A stretch of DNA of 64,000 nt from CBDAPU01 sp965198875 (GTDB lineage Bacteria > Pseudomonadota > Gammaproteobacteria > Eutrophobiales > Eutrophobiaceae), in assembly GCA_965198875.1 (NCBI GenBank), contig CBDAPU010000001.1, positions 868,001-932,000 of the forward strand, in the 5' to 3' direction. The notes beneath the pieces were generated by a model. It had not been told where the DNA came from. It was given only the letters and a program-made list of their open reading frames with translations, and did no database searches. Of the stretch, positions 18,131 through 27,135 are shown one piece after another. The position numbers were made by a program, and so were the translations under genes. Position 1 is the first letter of the stretch, and each line of letters opens with the position of its first letter.

Positions 18131-18724
18131 ATGGATTTTATTCAGCGCGTTAAGAGAAACTTTAATGAAAGCATTCAGGTTAAAACCGACGCCCGGGAGC
18201 GGCTTGCGCCCCTGATCGCTGATGCTGCTGAATTGATGACGAATTGCTTGTTATCGGATAAAAAAATTCTCAGTTGTGGCAATGGTGGCTCAGCGGCGGA
18301 CGCACAGCACTTTGCCGCTGAAATGATCAATCGATTTGAAATGGAACGACCGGGCCTGCCGGCAATCGCATTAACCACAGACTCATCTGCATTAACATCC
18401 ATCGCCAATGATTATCAGTTTGCTGATGTATTTTCAAAACAAATTCGCGCACTGGGGCAGCCGGGCGATACGTTACTTGCGTTGAGTACCAGTGGTGATT
18501 CCCATAATATCATCCATGCAATCGACGCCGCCCGCGATAAAGAAATGCATATCGTGGCCTTAACCGGCCGGGCGGGTGGGCAAATTGCAGATATGCTGCT
18601 AAAGACCGATATCGAACTCAGGGCGCCCTCCTGGTCTACGGCAAGGGTCCAGGAAGTGCATATTATGATCATCCATTCACTGTGCGATATTATCGACCAT
18701 AAATTACTAGGTATAGAGGCATGA
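18131..18724 (+). CDS. diaA: SIS-domain protein DiaA (GmhA-like)
   Basis: Sugar isomerase (SIS) fold protein. In E. coli the gene at this locus is DiaA, which binds DnaA and promotes timely replication initiation; the paralogous GmhA makes heptose-7-phosphate. 197 residues with SCGNGGSAADAQHFAAEMINRF, PAIALTTDSS, SANDYQ-like IANDYQFADVFSKQ, LLALSTSGDSHNI and ALTGRAGG. I chose the ATG at 18131 because it aligns with the E. coli N-terminus; a TTG at 18110 is the upstream alternative. The lpoA-yraN-diaA-dolP context favours DiaA over GmhA. Confidence 0.88.
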   Translation: MDFIQRVKRNFNESIQVKTDARERLAPLIADAAELMTNCLLSDKKILSCGNGGSAADAQHFAAEMINRFEMERPGLPAIALTTDSSALTSIANDYQFADVFSKQIRALGQPGDTLLALSTSGDSHNIIHAIDAARDKEMHIVALTGRAGGQIADMLLKTDIELRAPSWSTARVQEVHIMIIHSLCDIIDHKLLGIEA

Positions 18725-19305
18725 ACATCATTGATCACAGAATAGTCACTCCCCTTTTACTGTTATTATTCGCAACGCTACAGGGGTGTGCCGCCGTTGC
18801 CGTTACCGGCATTGCGACAACGGCGTCGGTCGCCAGCGATAAAAGAACAACCGGCACCTACATTGAAGATGAGGCCATAGAAACCAAGTCCCGTCTCGCT
18901 TTAATGAGTAATAAAGCGCTCAACAAACGGGTGCACATCAATTTTACCAGCTATAACACCTCGGTGTTGGTGAGCGGTGAGGCGCCGACGGATGAAGACA
19001 GAAGCGCGGTCATTGACATCGTTAAAAATATCGACAAGGTCTCACATGTTCATGATGAAATTGCCCTGGCAGCGCCGAGTTCTTTTATATCCCGAAGTGG
19101 TGATACGGTCATTACCACCAAAGTGAAGTCTAAATTGCTGGCCGAGAAAAACCTCAGTGGTATTAACATCAAAGTTGTGACCGAAAACGGCGTCGTCTAT
19201 TTAATGGGTTTGATCACCCGATATGATGCGGACAGGGCCACCGAAATAACCAGGCAAACTGGCGGCGTGCAAAAGGTAGTGAGGTTGTTTGAATATACCG
19301 ACTGA
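18721..19305 (+). CDS. dolP: outer-membrane lipoprotein DolP, two BON domains
   Basis: Division- and outer-membrane-stress-associated lipoprotein that binds anionic phospholipids in E. coli. 194 residues: signal peptide ending ATLQGC (lipobox), then two BON domains, about 45-115 (AIETKSRLALMSN...VLVSGEAPTDEDR) and about 125-194 (ITTKVKSKLLAEKNL...GVVYLMGLIT). Overlaps diaA by 4 bases (ATGA). Confidence 0.93.
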   Translation: MNIIDHRIVTPLLLLLFATLQGCAAVAVTGIATTASVASDKRTTGTYIEDEAIETKSRLALMSNKALNKRVHINFTSYNTSVLVSGEAPTDEDRSAVIDIVKNIDKVSHVHDEIALAAPSSFISRSGDTVITTKVKSKLLAEKNLSGINIKVVTENGVVYLMGLITRYDADRATEITRQTGGVQKVVRLFEYTD

Positions 19306-19387
19306 TCCGCGCTTTTTCTTTTCCGCTCACCCACCCTGCCCGAGCCGTGTTCAGGTATTGATTTATCTGTTTGTACGGGCAGACGCC

Positions 19388-19660
19388 TTATCCAGTCGCC
19401 ATTGCTCGTTCATCTTCCGTAAACAACGCCTCAAACCGTGGTTCCAGCATGATCTGTTCCATGCTCAGATCCAGGCGACCTCGTCTGGCTAACTCACCAA
19501 TGCCAGATTGAAGTTCACTGGATTTCACTAACTTCTTCGCCACCTCTACGGCGCCATATCTTTCAACCATTTGCTGAAACCGGGTAGGGATATAGTTCAT
19601 TTCATAACATCGGCGTATTGTCTGCTGAACCACAGATTCAAATTGCTCACATAAAGACAC
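19388..19660 (-). CDS. small conserved protein of unknown function
   Basis: 90 residues, no signal peptide or membrane segment. The C-terminal two thirds (YIPTRFQQMVERYGAVEVAKK, then SGIGELARRGRLDLSMEQIM and EPRFEALFTEDE) resemble a short helical module I have seen at the C-terminus of various uncharacterised bacterial proteins; I know no function for it. The start is GTG, supported by a strong GGAGGAG site 6 bases upstream. It lies between dolP (convergent) and sspB (same strand, 75 bases away). Confidence 0.8.
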   Translation of the reverse strand: MSLCEQFESVVQQTIRRCYEMNYIPTRFQQMVERYGAVEVAKKLVKSSELQSGIGELARRGRLDLSMEQIMLEPRFEALFTEDERAMATG

Positions 19661-19735
19661 GCAAGGCTCCTCCAGGCAGAGTGCATTCAGGGGCTGTAGT
19701 TGACAATGACATCTGCGGTCTAATAACGATTTTGA

Positions 19736-20116
19736 TCACTTGACGAGTTTGAGGTGGGGTTTAGAATGCGCTCGGGTTCGCTCATGATCCGTATCCATAG
19801 CGTCAACGTCTTCTTCGGCAAACAACATACCCTGGTTATTCTCTCTTGCATATATGGCCATTACCGCACTGACGGGGACTTCCACCCGCATGGGATCGCC
19901 GCAAAAACGCGCATTAAAAAACAGATGATCATTATTTATGGTGAGCCCCTTAACGGCGCTTGGTGAGATATTCAGTACGATCTTTCCATCTTCAATAAAG
20001 CGGGCCGGAACAACAACCCCGTCAAGCTCGGCATTCACCAGTATATGCGGCGTTAATCCATTATCCAGCAACCACTCATTCAGCGCTCTTAACAGATAGG
20101 GCCTGCTGGCGATCAT
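19736..20116 (-). CDS. sspB: ClpXP specificity factor SspB
   Basis: Adaptor that delivers ssrA-tagged and other substrates to ClpXP. With the ATG at 20116 the product has 126 residues: the substrate-binding domain (SRPYLLRALNEWLLDNGLTP...VSAVMAIYARENNQGMLF), an acidic linker, and the C-terminal HLKLVK, which matches the short tail SspB uses to dock on ClpX. The ATG is one base after the sspA stop; longer in-frame extensions run antisense-like through sspA and are rejected. Confidence 0.96.
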   Translation of the reverse strand: MIASRPYLLRALNEWLLDNGLTPHILVNAELDGVVVPARFIEDGKIVLNISPSAVKGLTINNDHLFFNARFCGDPMRVEVPVSAVMAIYARENNQGMLFAEEDVDAMDTDHERTRAHSKPHLKLVK

Positions 20117-20117
20117 G

Positions 20118-20756
20118 TCAAACCCGGCTGACCTTGCCCATGTCTCTCTCCAGCTCGGAGAGACTGGATTGGAAGGCGTCTCTTTCGAATAAGGCGTCCG
20201 AATAGCTGTGTAATGTCTTGACGCTGATGGGCAATGTAATGCCATAGGAGCCTAGCCGCCATAACAACGGCGCAAGACAACAATCCGTCAATGTGTACTC
20301 CTCCGACATGAAATAAGGCAGTTGTGAAAATGCCGGGGCGATTGCCGTTAAGCTGTCACGCAGGTTCCGCCTGGCGTTAGCCGCCGCTATCTCATTGTCA
20401 CTGTTTAGCTCGTCAATTAAGCCATAGAGATCACGCATAACACGATACCTTAACTGCCTGTTACTGGCCCGGGAGACCGGATCCACCGGCATGAGAGGCG
20501 GATGGGGAAAGCGCTCATCCAGGTATTCCATGATGATCTGGGGATCATAGAGCACAAGATCCCGATCGATTAATGTGGGCGCCGAATGATAAGGGTTCAA
20601 ATCCAGCAACTCTTGGGGACGGTTTTCATGGCTTATATAGTGAACCTCAACGTTCACATCTTTTTCCGCTAAAACAATACGCACGCAATGGCCAATCGGG
20701 CTTGTTGTATCGGAATACAACACCATAACTGAGCGTCTATTAGCTACAGTGGCCAT
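20118..20756 (-). CDS. sspA: stringent starvation protein A
   Basis: Glutathione-S-transferase-fold protein that binds RNA polymerase and alters transcription under stress. 212 residues: thioredoxin-like half (VMVLYSDTTSPIGHCVRIVLAEKDV, NPYHSAPTLIDRDLVLYDPQIIMEYLDERFPH in pieces) and an all-helical half with YTLTDCCLAPLLWRL. The segment after TTSP carries PIGH rather than a GST catalytic residue, consistent with a non-enzymatic role. GGAG lies 8 bases before the ATG. Translationally paired with sspB and 53 bases downstream of petC. Confidence 0.96.
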   Translation of the reverse strand: MATVANRRSVMVLYSDTTSPIGHCVRIVLAEKDVNVEVHYISHENRPQELLDLNPYHSAPTLIDRDLVLYDPQIIMEYLDERFPHPPLMPVDPVSRASNRQLRYRVMRDLYGLIDELNSDNEIAAANARRNLRDSLTAIAPAFSQLPYFMSEEYTLTDCCLAPLLWRLGSYGITLPISVKTLHSYSDALFERDAFQSSLSELERDMGKVSRV

Positions 20757-20809
20757 GCTTATCTCCTAACCGCCGATGATGGAAACGTGTTAAAACAAGC
20801 GTGCGTCTA

Positions 20810-21568
20810 TCAATGAACGTCCCGCCAGTACTCTCGTTTCAATAGATAGACTATGATCAAAAGAACAAAAAGATAGGTAATAGTCCAGGCGCCGATAGTC
20901 TTGCGTTTCAGTTTTATGGGCTCGCCCAAATAAACCATAAAATTCACCAGATCACGCACCGTTTGCTCGTAATCCTCATTTTCATAGGGCGCAGGTTTAT
21001 TAGTCGGCGCAGAAACCAGCTCCAGCCGCTCTATCTCCCTGGAGACCTGCCCATCCGCCCCGGTCACTGCTTTATAAACCGGTTCTTGCCAACCTTGTAA
21101 TTCCCATAGCACATGGGGCATAGCGGTATCCTTAAAGATCAGATTATTAACGCCAGGCGGTCTTGACGGATCACGATAGAAGGTCATGAAATAGGTATAC
21201 AACCAGTCGGCGCCACGGGAGCGGGCCGTGACCGATAAATCCGGCGGCGCCACGCCAAAATAGCTCTCGGCCTCCCGTTTATTTAACGATACCGTCATGG
21301 TATCGCCAGTCTTGTCGGTGCCGAACATAAAATTCTCTTTTAACACCTCCTCACTGATCCCCAAATCCTTGCCCAGACGGTTATAACGCATGAAAGCAGC
21401 CGAGTGACAACTGAGGCAATAATTCACAAACGTCCTGGCGCCCCGCTGTAAGGATTTTTTATCGGACAGATCAACTTCCATGTGCATCAGGTGTCTGTTA
21501 TCAGCGGCAGACCAGCAAACATTCGCCAACAACAACAGCAATACAATACGCAGGCTGTATTGGCTCAT
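20810..21568 (-). CDS. petC: cytochrome c1 of the bc1 complex
   Basis: Heme c subunit that takes electrons from the Rieske protein and passes them to soluble cytochrome c. 252 residues: signal peptide (about 1-21), heme motif CLSCH (51-55), axial Met150 in DTAMPHVLWEL, and a C-terminal membrane anchor (about 226-245) followed by a basic end. Overlaps petB by 4 bases. Confidence 0.96.
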   Translation of the reverse strand: MSQYSLRIVLLLLLANVCWSAADNRHLMHMEVDLSDKKSLQRGARTFVNYCLSCHSAAFMRYNRLGKDLGISEEVLKENFMFGTDKTGDTMTVSLNKREAESYFGVAPPDLSVTARSRGADWLYTYFMTFYRDPSRPPGVNNLIFKDTAMPHVLWELQGWQEPVYKAVTGADGQVSREIERLELVSAPTNKPAPYENEDYEQTVRDLVNFMVYLGEPIKLKRKTIGAWTITYLFVLLIIVYLLKREYWRDVH

Positions 21569-22794
21569 GTCAGCCTGTCCGGGACGGGTTTGTCATTATC
21601 CGTGCTGGTATAAAACGGCATGAGCAGGAAAAATGCGAAATAGATCACTGAAAAAAACCGCGCCATCCAGGTATACAGGGGTGTGGCCACCTGCATGCCC
21701 AAATAACCCAGGGCGATAAAACTGACGGTAAAGGAGGCCAGGGCGGTTTTGTATTTCCAGCCCCGGTAGCGAATAGATCTGACCGGGCTTCGGTCCAGCC
21801 AGGGGAGAAAACAAAATAATATCGTTGCCAGGCCCATGGCCACAATGCCGCCGAGCTGACTAGGTACTGCACGCAAAATGGCGTAGAACGGCGTGAAATA
21901 CCACACAGGGGCAATGTGTTCCGGCGTCTTCAGTGGATCGGCGGGGACAAAATTAGCGTGTTCGAGAAAATACCCGCCCATCTCAGGGGTAAAAAATACC
22001 ACGGCACAGAAAATGATCAAAAAGACAACGACACCGACAATGTCTTTCACGGTGTAGTAAGGATGAAACCGAACACCGTCCAGTGGAATACCATCAGCGT
22101 CTTTATGATCCTTTATTTCTATACCATCGGGGTTGTTCGAGCCGACTTCGTGCAAGGCCATGATGTGCGCCGCCACAAGACCACAGAGCACCAGAGGGAA
22201 GGCAATCACATGCAGGGAGAAGAAGCGGTTTAAGGTCACATCGGATACGACGAAATCACCGCGGATCCAGAGGGCAAGTTCATCACCCACAACGGGCAGG
22301 GCGCCGAACAAGGAAATGATCACCTGTGCGCCCCAGAAAGACATCTGTCCCCAGGGTAGTAAATAGCCAAAGAAGGCCTCGCCCATCAGGGTAAAATAGA
22401 TCAACATACCGATGATCCACAACAGCTCCCGCGGCCTCTTGTATGAGCCATAGAGCAGTGCGCGATACATATGCAAATACACCACAACGAAAAACGCAGA
22501 CGCACCGGTTGAGTGCATGTACCGGATCCACCAGCCCCACTCAACATCACGCATGATGTATTCCACCGATGCAAAGGCGAGATCAGCGGCCGGTTTATAA
22601 TTCATGGTCAACCAGATCCCCGTGACGATCTGGATCACCAGAACGAATAACGCCAGGGAGCCAAAGAAATACCAGAAATTAAAATTCCTGGGGGCGTAGT
22701 AATGGGCGAGGTGTTCATTCCACTGCTTCATGAGTGGAAAACGGGCGTCTATCCAGTCACGGAACCAGTAAAGGGGTTTGCTGAGTGCGTTCAT
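21565..22794 (-). CDS. petB: cytochrome b of the bc1 complex
   Basis: Membrane core of ubiquinol:cytochrome c reductase. 409 residues, eight membrane helices. The four heme-ligand histidines are present: His94 and His108, His195 and His210. The Qo-site tetrapeptide reads PVWY (296-299) instead of the common PEWY, so the usual quinol-binding Glu is Val. Full-length fused b-type cytochrome, not a split b6/subunit IV. Confidence 0.97.
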   Translation of the reverse strand: MNALSKPLYWFRDWIDARFPLMKQWNEHLAHYYAPRNFNFWYFFGSLALFVLVIQIVTGIWLTMNYKPAADLAFASVEYIMRDVEWGWWIRYMHSTGASAFFVVVYLHMYRALLYGSYKRPRELLWIIGMLIYFTLMGEAFFGYLLPWGQMSFWGAQVIISLFGALPVVGDELALWIRGDFVVSDVTLNRFFSLHVIAFPLVLCGLVAAHIMALHEVGSNNPDGIEIKDHKDADGIPLDGVRFHPYYTVKDIVGVVVFLIIFCAVVFFTPEMGGYFLEHANFVPADPLKTPEHIAPVWYFTPFYAILRAVPSQLGGIVAMGLATILFCFLPWLDRSPVRSIRYRGWKYKTALASFTVSFIALGYLGMQVATPLYTWMARFFSVIYFAFFLLMPFYTSTDNDKPVPDRLT

Positions 22795-23387
22795 GATTGC
22801 ACAAGCCCTGCATCGTCGCCGATTAACACCCGGGTATCACTGAGATATTGATAGGGGGGCACCACCAGATTAGCCGGCGCCGGGACGCTTTTATAAACCC
22901 TGCCCGCCAGATCAAAACGACTGCCATGACAGGGACAGAAAAACCCCCCCGGCCAGTCATCACCTAGCTGGTGTGGTTCATCCCCCTTCACATAAATAGG
23001 CGAGCAACCCAGATGGGTACAAAGGCCGATGACGATGAAATACTCGGCCCTCTGTGAGCGGTATTGGTTTTTTGCATAAAGCGGTTGCTGCTCTTTATCT
23101 GATCCCGGGTCGGCCACAAGCACATCCATTTGCTCCAGGTTCTCCACCACCTCCTCGCTACGTCGCAGAATCCACACCGGCTTGCCCTGCCATTGAACGA
23201 TCTTCAGATCACCCGGCTGTAAATCACTGATATCAACCTCAACTGGGGCGCCGATGGCCTTTGCCTTTGCGCTGGGCGTCAGCGTGGATACGAAAGGAAC
23301 GGCGGTCGCCAGAGCGCCCGCCCCACCGACGACGGACGCCGTGGTGGTCAGGAATCGTCGTCTCTCGGTATTCACGCCCTTATTCAT
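22791..23387 (-). CDS. petA: Rieske iron-sulfur subunit of the bc1 complex
   Basis: 198 residues. A twin-arginine signal (ERRRFLT, residues 8-14) precedes the single membrane anchor, so export should use Tat. The 2Fe-2S cluster ligands are Cys123 and His125 (CTHLGC) and Cys151 and His154 (CPCHGS), with Cys128 and Cys153 forming the disulfide. First gene of petA-petB-petC-sspA-sspB; overlaps petB by 4 bases. Confidence 0.97.
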   Translation of the reverse strand: MNKGVNTERRRFLTTTASVVGGAGALATAVPFVSTLTPSAKAKAIGAPVEVDISDLQPGDLKIVQWQGKPVWILRRSEEVVENLEQMDVLVADPGSDKEQQPLYAKNQYRSQRAEYFIVIGLCTHLGCSPIYVKGDEPHQLGDDWPGGFFCPCHGSRFDLAGRVYKSVPAPANLVVPPYQYLSDTRVLIGDDAGLVQS

Positions 23388-23572
23388 CGCCAGTCATCCC
23401 CGGTGTCATCATCGTCTCATAGGTTAATATGGGGTGGAGTGTATCATGTCCTGTCAATAAACGGGCTATTGAATAACGGGAAGATTGCGTAAAATAGCCC
23501 CAGAGGTTTTTCTCATCTACACAGCTAGAAGGTATCATCTTTGAAAAAGAGGGGCAAAAGACGCCTTATATA

Positions 23573-24715
23573 ATGCATAACACCCAAACGCCTCCATTTC
23601 TCGCATTTCTTATGAAGTCCGCCGTGGTCGGCCTCGCCGGGGCGTTTATCTTGCTTTATTTATTCCCGGGTTTGTTGCCGGAGAACCCGGGCGCTCATCC
23701 GGCAAAAAACCCTCATTTAGCGACAGATAAAGCAAGGCCTGTATCCTACAGCGATGCGGTGAGCGCCGTGGCGCCGGCCGTGGTGAACGTCTACGCCACA
23801 CAGATCCCGGCTCAAACCGGCCACCCGCTGTTTCAGGATCCGCTATTTCGGCGTTTTTTTGGTATGCCCGATGCAGATCAAAAACGTAATAGCAACCTCG
23901 GCTCAGGGGTGCTCATCGACCCGCAGGGCTACCTGTTGACCAACGCCCATGTGATTGAAAAAGCCCATGAGATCTTTATCACGCTGCACGATGGCCGCCA
24001 GGCGATGGCGCAAATCGTCGGGGTAGATACCGAGACTGATTTAGCCGTGCTAAAAATTAACCTGGAAAACCTGATCCCGGCGCCCGTGGCCAAATCCGCC
24101 AGTATGCGTGTCGGTGACGTCGTGCTGGCAATAGGCAACCCTTACGACCTCGGGCACACCGTCAGTCAGGGCATAGTCAGCGCTATGGGTAGAAAGCGAT
24201 TAGGCTTGACGACATTTGAAGATTTCATCCAGACAGACGCCTTCATCAACCCCGGCAACTCCGGCGGCGCACTGATCGACGCCCGCGGCAACCTCATCGG
24301 GATCAACACCGCCATAGCGCAAACAAGCGGGCAAACCAGAGGGATCGGCTTCGCCATACCCATCGATTTAGCGATAAACGTGATGGAGCAACTTATCGAA
24401 CACGGCTATGTCGTGCGCGGCTGGCTGGGTATTGAAGCACAGATCATACCCAGGGATATTGTGGACGCCACTGAACTCAATGACGGCGGGATATTGGTCG
24501 CCGGGGTGCTAAGTGGCGGGCCGGCCGCCAATGCCGGCATTATCCCGGGGGATATCATGATGCGGATTGACGGCGAGCAGTTGCTCAATCCTCAACAGGC
24601 CATCGGCCTGATCGCCCAAATCAAACCGGCGACAGAAATTGAAATAGAACTATTGCGTGGCTGGAGAAGCCGAACCGTGAGCGCCGAAGTGGGGCAAAGA
24701 CCGGCTTTTTATTAA
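23573..24715 (+). CDS. degS: DegS/AlgW-type periplasmic serine protease
   Basis: Membrane-anchored HtrA protease that senses misfolded outer-membrane protein C-termini and cleaves the anti-sigma factor RseA/MucA. 380 residues: one N-terminal membrane segment (about 13-34), trypsin domain with His126 (TNAHVI), Asp156 (TETDLAVLK) and Ser230 (PGNSGG), and a single PDZ domain (about 283-375). One anchor plus one PDZ fits DegS/AlgW rather than the soluble two-PDZ DegP, and the position next to hisC matches Pseudomonas algW. An ATG at 23612 is an alternative start. Convergent with hisC, 9 bases apart. Confidence 0.92.
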   Translation: MHNTQTPPFLAFLMKSAVVGLAGAFILLYLFPGLLPENPGAHPAKNPHLATDKARPVSYSDAVSAVAPAVVNVYATQIPAQTGHPLFQDPLFRRFFGMPDADQKRNSNLGSGVLIDPQGYLLTNAHVIEKAHEIFITLHDGRQAMAQIVGVDTETDLAVLKINLENLIPAPVAKSASMRVGDVVLAIGNPYDLGHTVSQGIVSAMGRKRLGLTTFEDFIQTDAFINPGNSGGALIDARGNLIGINTAIAQTSGQTRGIGFAIPIDLAINVMEQLIEHGYVVRGWLGIEAQIIPRDIVDATELNDGGILVAGVLSGGPAANAGIIPGDIMMRIDGEQLLNPQQAIGLIAQIKPATEIEIELLRGWRSRTVSAEVGQRPAFY

Positions 24716-24724
24716 AGGAGACGA

Positions 24725-25810
24725 TCAGCCCAGAACAGCCTTCATTTTTTTAAGGAACTGGGCGTTCTCATCCGGCGTACCAACGGTGACCCTCAGGCAA
24801 TCTTTTAATAACGGATGCACGCCATCGAGGTTTTTGATCAACACCCCGTCTGCTTTGAGCGCATTAAAGACATGCTCGGCCGGCAGGTTAAGGCTTTTGA
24901 ACAATATGAAATTGGCGACACTGTCCCAGGCGCATATTCCAGTGCATGCTGATAATGTTGCAAACAGGGATCTGCTATCAACGCCTATTTGCCTCGCCTG
25001 ATCGTCAAACACATGGATATGCTCCAGGGCAAACCGAACACTGGCCTGCGTTAAGACGCCCACATTGTATGGCATACGTAATTTATCCAGCTCATCTATC
25101 CAGCGCCGGTTACCTGAGAGAAAACCCAGCCTTAAACCCGCCAAACCGATTTTTGACAGGGTACGCATAACCAGCAAGTTATCATGCCGGGGCAACTGCT
25201 GCATGAACGTCTCACCAGTGAAGGCATGGTAGGCCTCATCAAGGACGACAACACCGGGCGAGAGTTCAATGATCTCTTCAATCTCCTCTTTAGCGAACAA
25301 GTTCCCCGTTGGGTTATTGGGCCAAGCCAGAAAAACAACCGCCGGTTGCGCCTCTTCAATGGCTGTTTTCATGGCGGATAAATCCAGTGAAAAATCGCGC
25401 CTGTTAAGCGGCACACCAACAAAGCGACTGCCCGTCATATCCGCCGCCGCTTTATACATGATAAAACCAGGCTCGGGCGCCATAATCACCGTATCCCGGT
25501 CGGCCACCGCCATACAGATGATCTGGATCAGCTCATCGGAGCCATTGCCGAGGATAACGCCGGCCTCCCCAGGGATTGAAAAAACAGCGCGTAATTTCTC
25601 TTTTAACGGGGTGGCGTTGGGATCGGGATAACGATTGACGTCAAGATGATGTAGCCTGTCCCGCCACTGTTGTTTTAATTCATCCGGCCATGTATAGGGG
25701 TTCTCCATCGCATCCAGCTTGATTAAAGCGGACGGGCAGGCGGTAGCGTAAGCACGGGAAGACAGGACGGCAGGACGGATCCAGCGTGTTACTTTTTCAT
25801 GTCTATCCAT
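24725..25810 (-). CDS. hisC: histidinol-phosphate aminotransferase
   Basis: PLP enzyme of fold type I converting imidazole acetol phosphate and glutamate to histidinol phosphate. 361 residues with LDAMENPY, the PLP-phosphate site GNGSDELI, WPNNPTGN, DEAYHAF, Schiff-base Lys220 in RTLSKIGLAGLRLG, and the C-terminal Arg in LRVTVGT. Starts 5 bases after hisD. Confidence 0.95.
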   Translation of the reverse strand: MDRHEKVTRWIRPAVLSSRAYATACPSALIKLDAMENPYTWPDELKQQWRDRLHHLDVNRYPDPNATPLKEKLRAVFSIPGEAGVILGNGSDELIQIICMAVADRDTVIMAPEPGFIMYKAAADMTGSRFVGVPLNRRDFSLDLSAMKTAIEEAQPAVVFLAWPNNPTGNLFAKEEIEEIIELSPGVVVLDEAYHAFTGETFMQQLPRHDNLLVMRTLSKIGLAGLRLGFLSGNRRWIDELDKLRMPYNVGVLTQASVRFALEHIHVFDDQARQIGVDSRSLFATLSACTGICAWDSVANFILFKSLNLPAEHVFNALKADGVLIKNLDGVHPLLKDCLRVTVGTPDENAQFLKKMKAVLG

Positions 25811-25815
25811 GCTCG

Positions 25816-27135
25816 CTATCGGCTATCAGAAGCTGTTTCCCTTCTCATGCGATACCTGGCCGAGCGGGCATGGGCGGTCAAACCTTCGCTGTGGGCCAGT
25901 ACCGTTGCTGTTGGCGCCAATTTGGCCGCCGCATCTGCACCGCATTCGATGATCGATGAGCGTTTCTGGAAATCATAGACGCCAAGGGGTGAGGAGAACC
26001 TGGCGGCTCTGCCTGTGGGCAGGACATGATTAGGGCCGGCACAATAATCCCCCAACACCTCCGCCGAGAAGTGCCCGATGAAAATCGCACCAGCGTGCCT
26101 TATTCTCTGCAAAAGCGTGTCGGGGTTTTGCACTGCAAGCTGTAGATGCTCGGGGGCCAGCTCATTCACCAGGCTTGCAGCCTCGTCCATGTTCTTAACA
26201 CAGATAAAAGCGCCGTTATTTTGCAGTGACGCCTTAATGATCTCGGCCCGCTGCATTTTATCCAGATCCCGGTTCATGCTCTGCTCAACATTATCCGCCA
26301 GGGCTGGATCGGTGGTAATGAGAACCGCCCTGGCGTCCTCATCGTGCTCCGCCTGGGCGAACAGGTCCATGGCCACCCAGTCGGCATTGGCGCTTGTGTC
26401 GGCAACAATCACCACCTCTGAGGGCCCGGCTATCATATCAATACCCACCTTGCCGAATACCAGCCGTTTGGCGGCGGCCACATAGCGATTTCCGGGACCG
26501 ACAATTTTATCGACCGCAGGGACAGTCTCAGTGCCATAGGCCAGCGCTGCGATGGCCTGTGCGCCACCAATGGAGAAGATGCGATCGACCCCCGCCAGCT
26601 TTGCCGCCGCCAACACAATGGGGTTTAATTCGTTATTCATGGCCGGGACAGCCATGATAATCTCGGTGACGCCGGCGACCCTGGCGGGTATGGCATTCAT
26701 CAGTACCGATGAGGGGTAGGCCGCTTTGCCGCCTGGTACGTAGATCCCCACCCTGTCCAATGGGGTTACTCGCTGTCCCAACGTGACGCCTTCATCGTCC
26801 TGATAGCGCCAGGACGCCGCTTTTTGCCGCTCGTGGTATTGATAAATGCGCGCAGCGGCCGCCTCCAGCGCCGACCTCGAGTTCTCAGGGATCTCCCGCA
26901 AAGACTGATCCAGCGTTGCCTTGCCCAGTTCGATTTCGTCAATACCGATCTGCCGGCGATCAAACCGGTTGGTGTATGCCAACAGGGCGTCATCGCCTCT
27001 TTCACTCACATCAAGCAAGATGGCGGATACCCTGTCAATCAATTCCTGCTCAAGGTTATCACCGGCGGATAACAACCCGGATAGCTGATCGCTAAATTGA
27101 TCATCCCGACTGCTGAGCCTGCGTATGCTGATCAT
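25816..27135 (-). CDS. hisD: histidinol dehydrogenase
   Basis: Zn-dependent NAD enzyme for the last two oxidations to histidine. 439 residues with the signature GPGNRYVAAAKRLVFG, IDMIAGPSEV, QAEHDEDA (zinc-ligand Gln and His), the catalytic Glu-His pair region ELAPEHLQL, GDYCAGPNHVLPT (zinc-ligand Asp) and the C-terminal His in GLTAHARSA. Overlaps hisG by 4 bases. Confidence 0.97.
   Translation of the reverse strand: MISIRRLSSRDDQFSDQLSGLLSAGDNLEQELIDRVSAILLDVSERGDDALLAYTNRFDRRQIGIDEIELGKATLDQSLREIPENSRSALEAAAARIYQYHERQKAASWRYQDDEGVTLGQRVTPLDRVGIYVPGGKAAYPSSVLMNAIPARVAGVTEIIMAVPAMNNELNPIVLAAAKLAGVDRIFSIGGAQAIAALAYGTETVPAVDKIVGPGNRYVAAAKRLVFGKVGIDMIAGPSEVVIVADTSANADWVAMDLFAQAEHDEDARAVLITTDPALADNVEQSMNRDLDKMQRAEIIKASLQNNGAFICVKNMDEAASLVNELAPEHLQLAVQNPDTLLQRIRHAGAIFIGHFSAEVLGDYCAGPNHVLPTGRAARFSSPLGVYDFQKRSSIIECGADAAAKLAPTATVLAHSEGLTAHARSARYRMRRETASDSR

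Noticed and set aside
19336..19382. Terminator after dolP (CTGCCCG...CGGGCAG)
   Set aside because: The 7-base arms are separated by 33 bases and have no T tract, so the hairpin is weak as a terminator.
23541..23574. TTGAAA...TATAAT promoter for degS
   Set aside because: The spacing is 22 bases and the -10 would overlap the start codon, so it cannot serve this gene as annotated.
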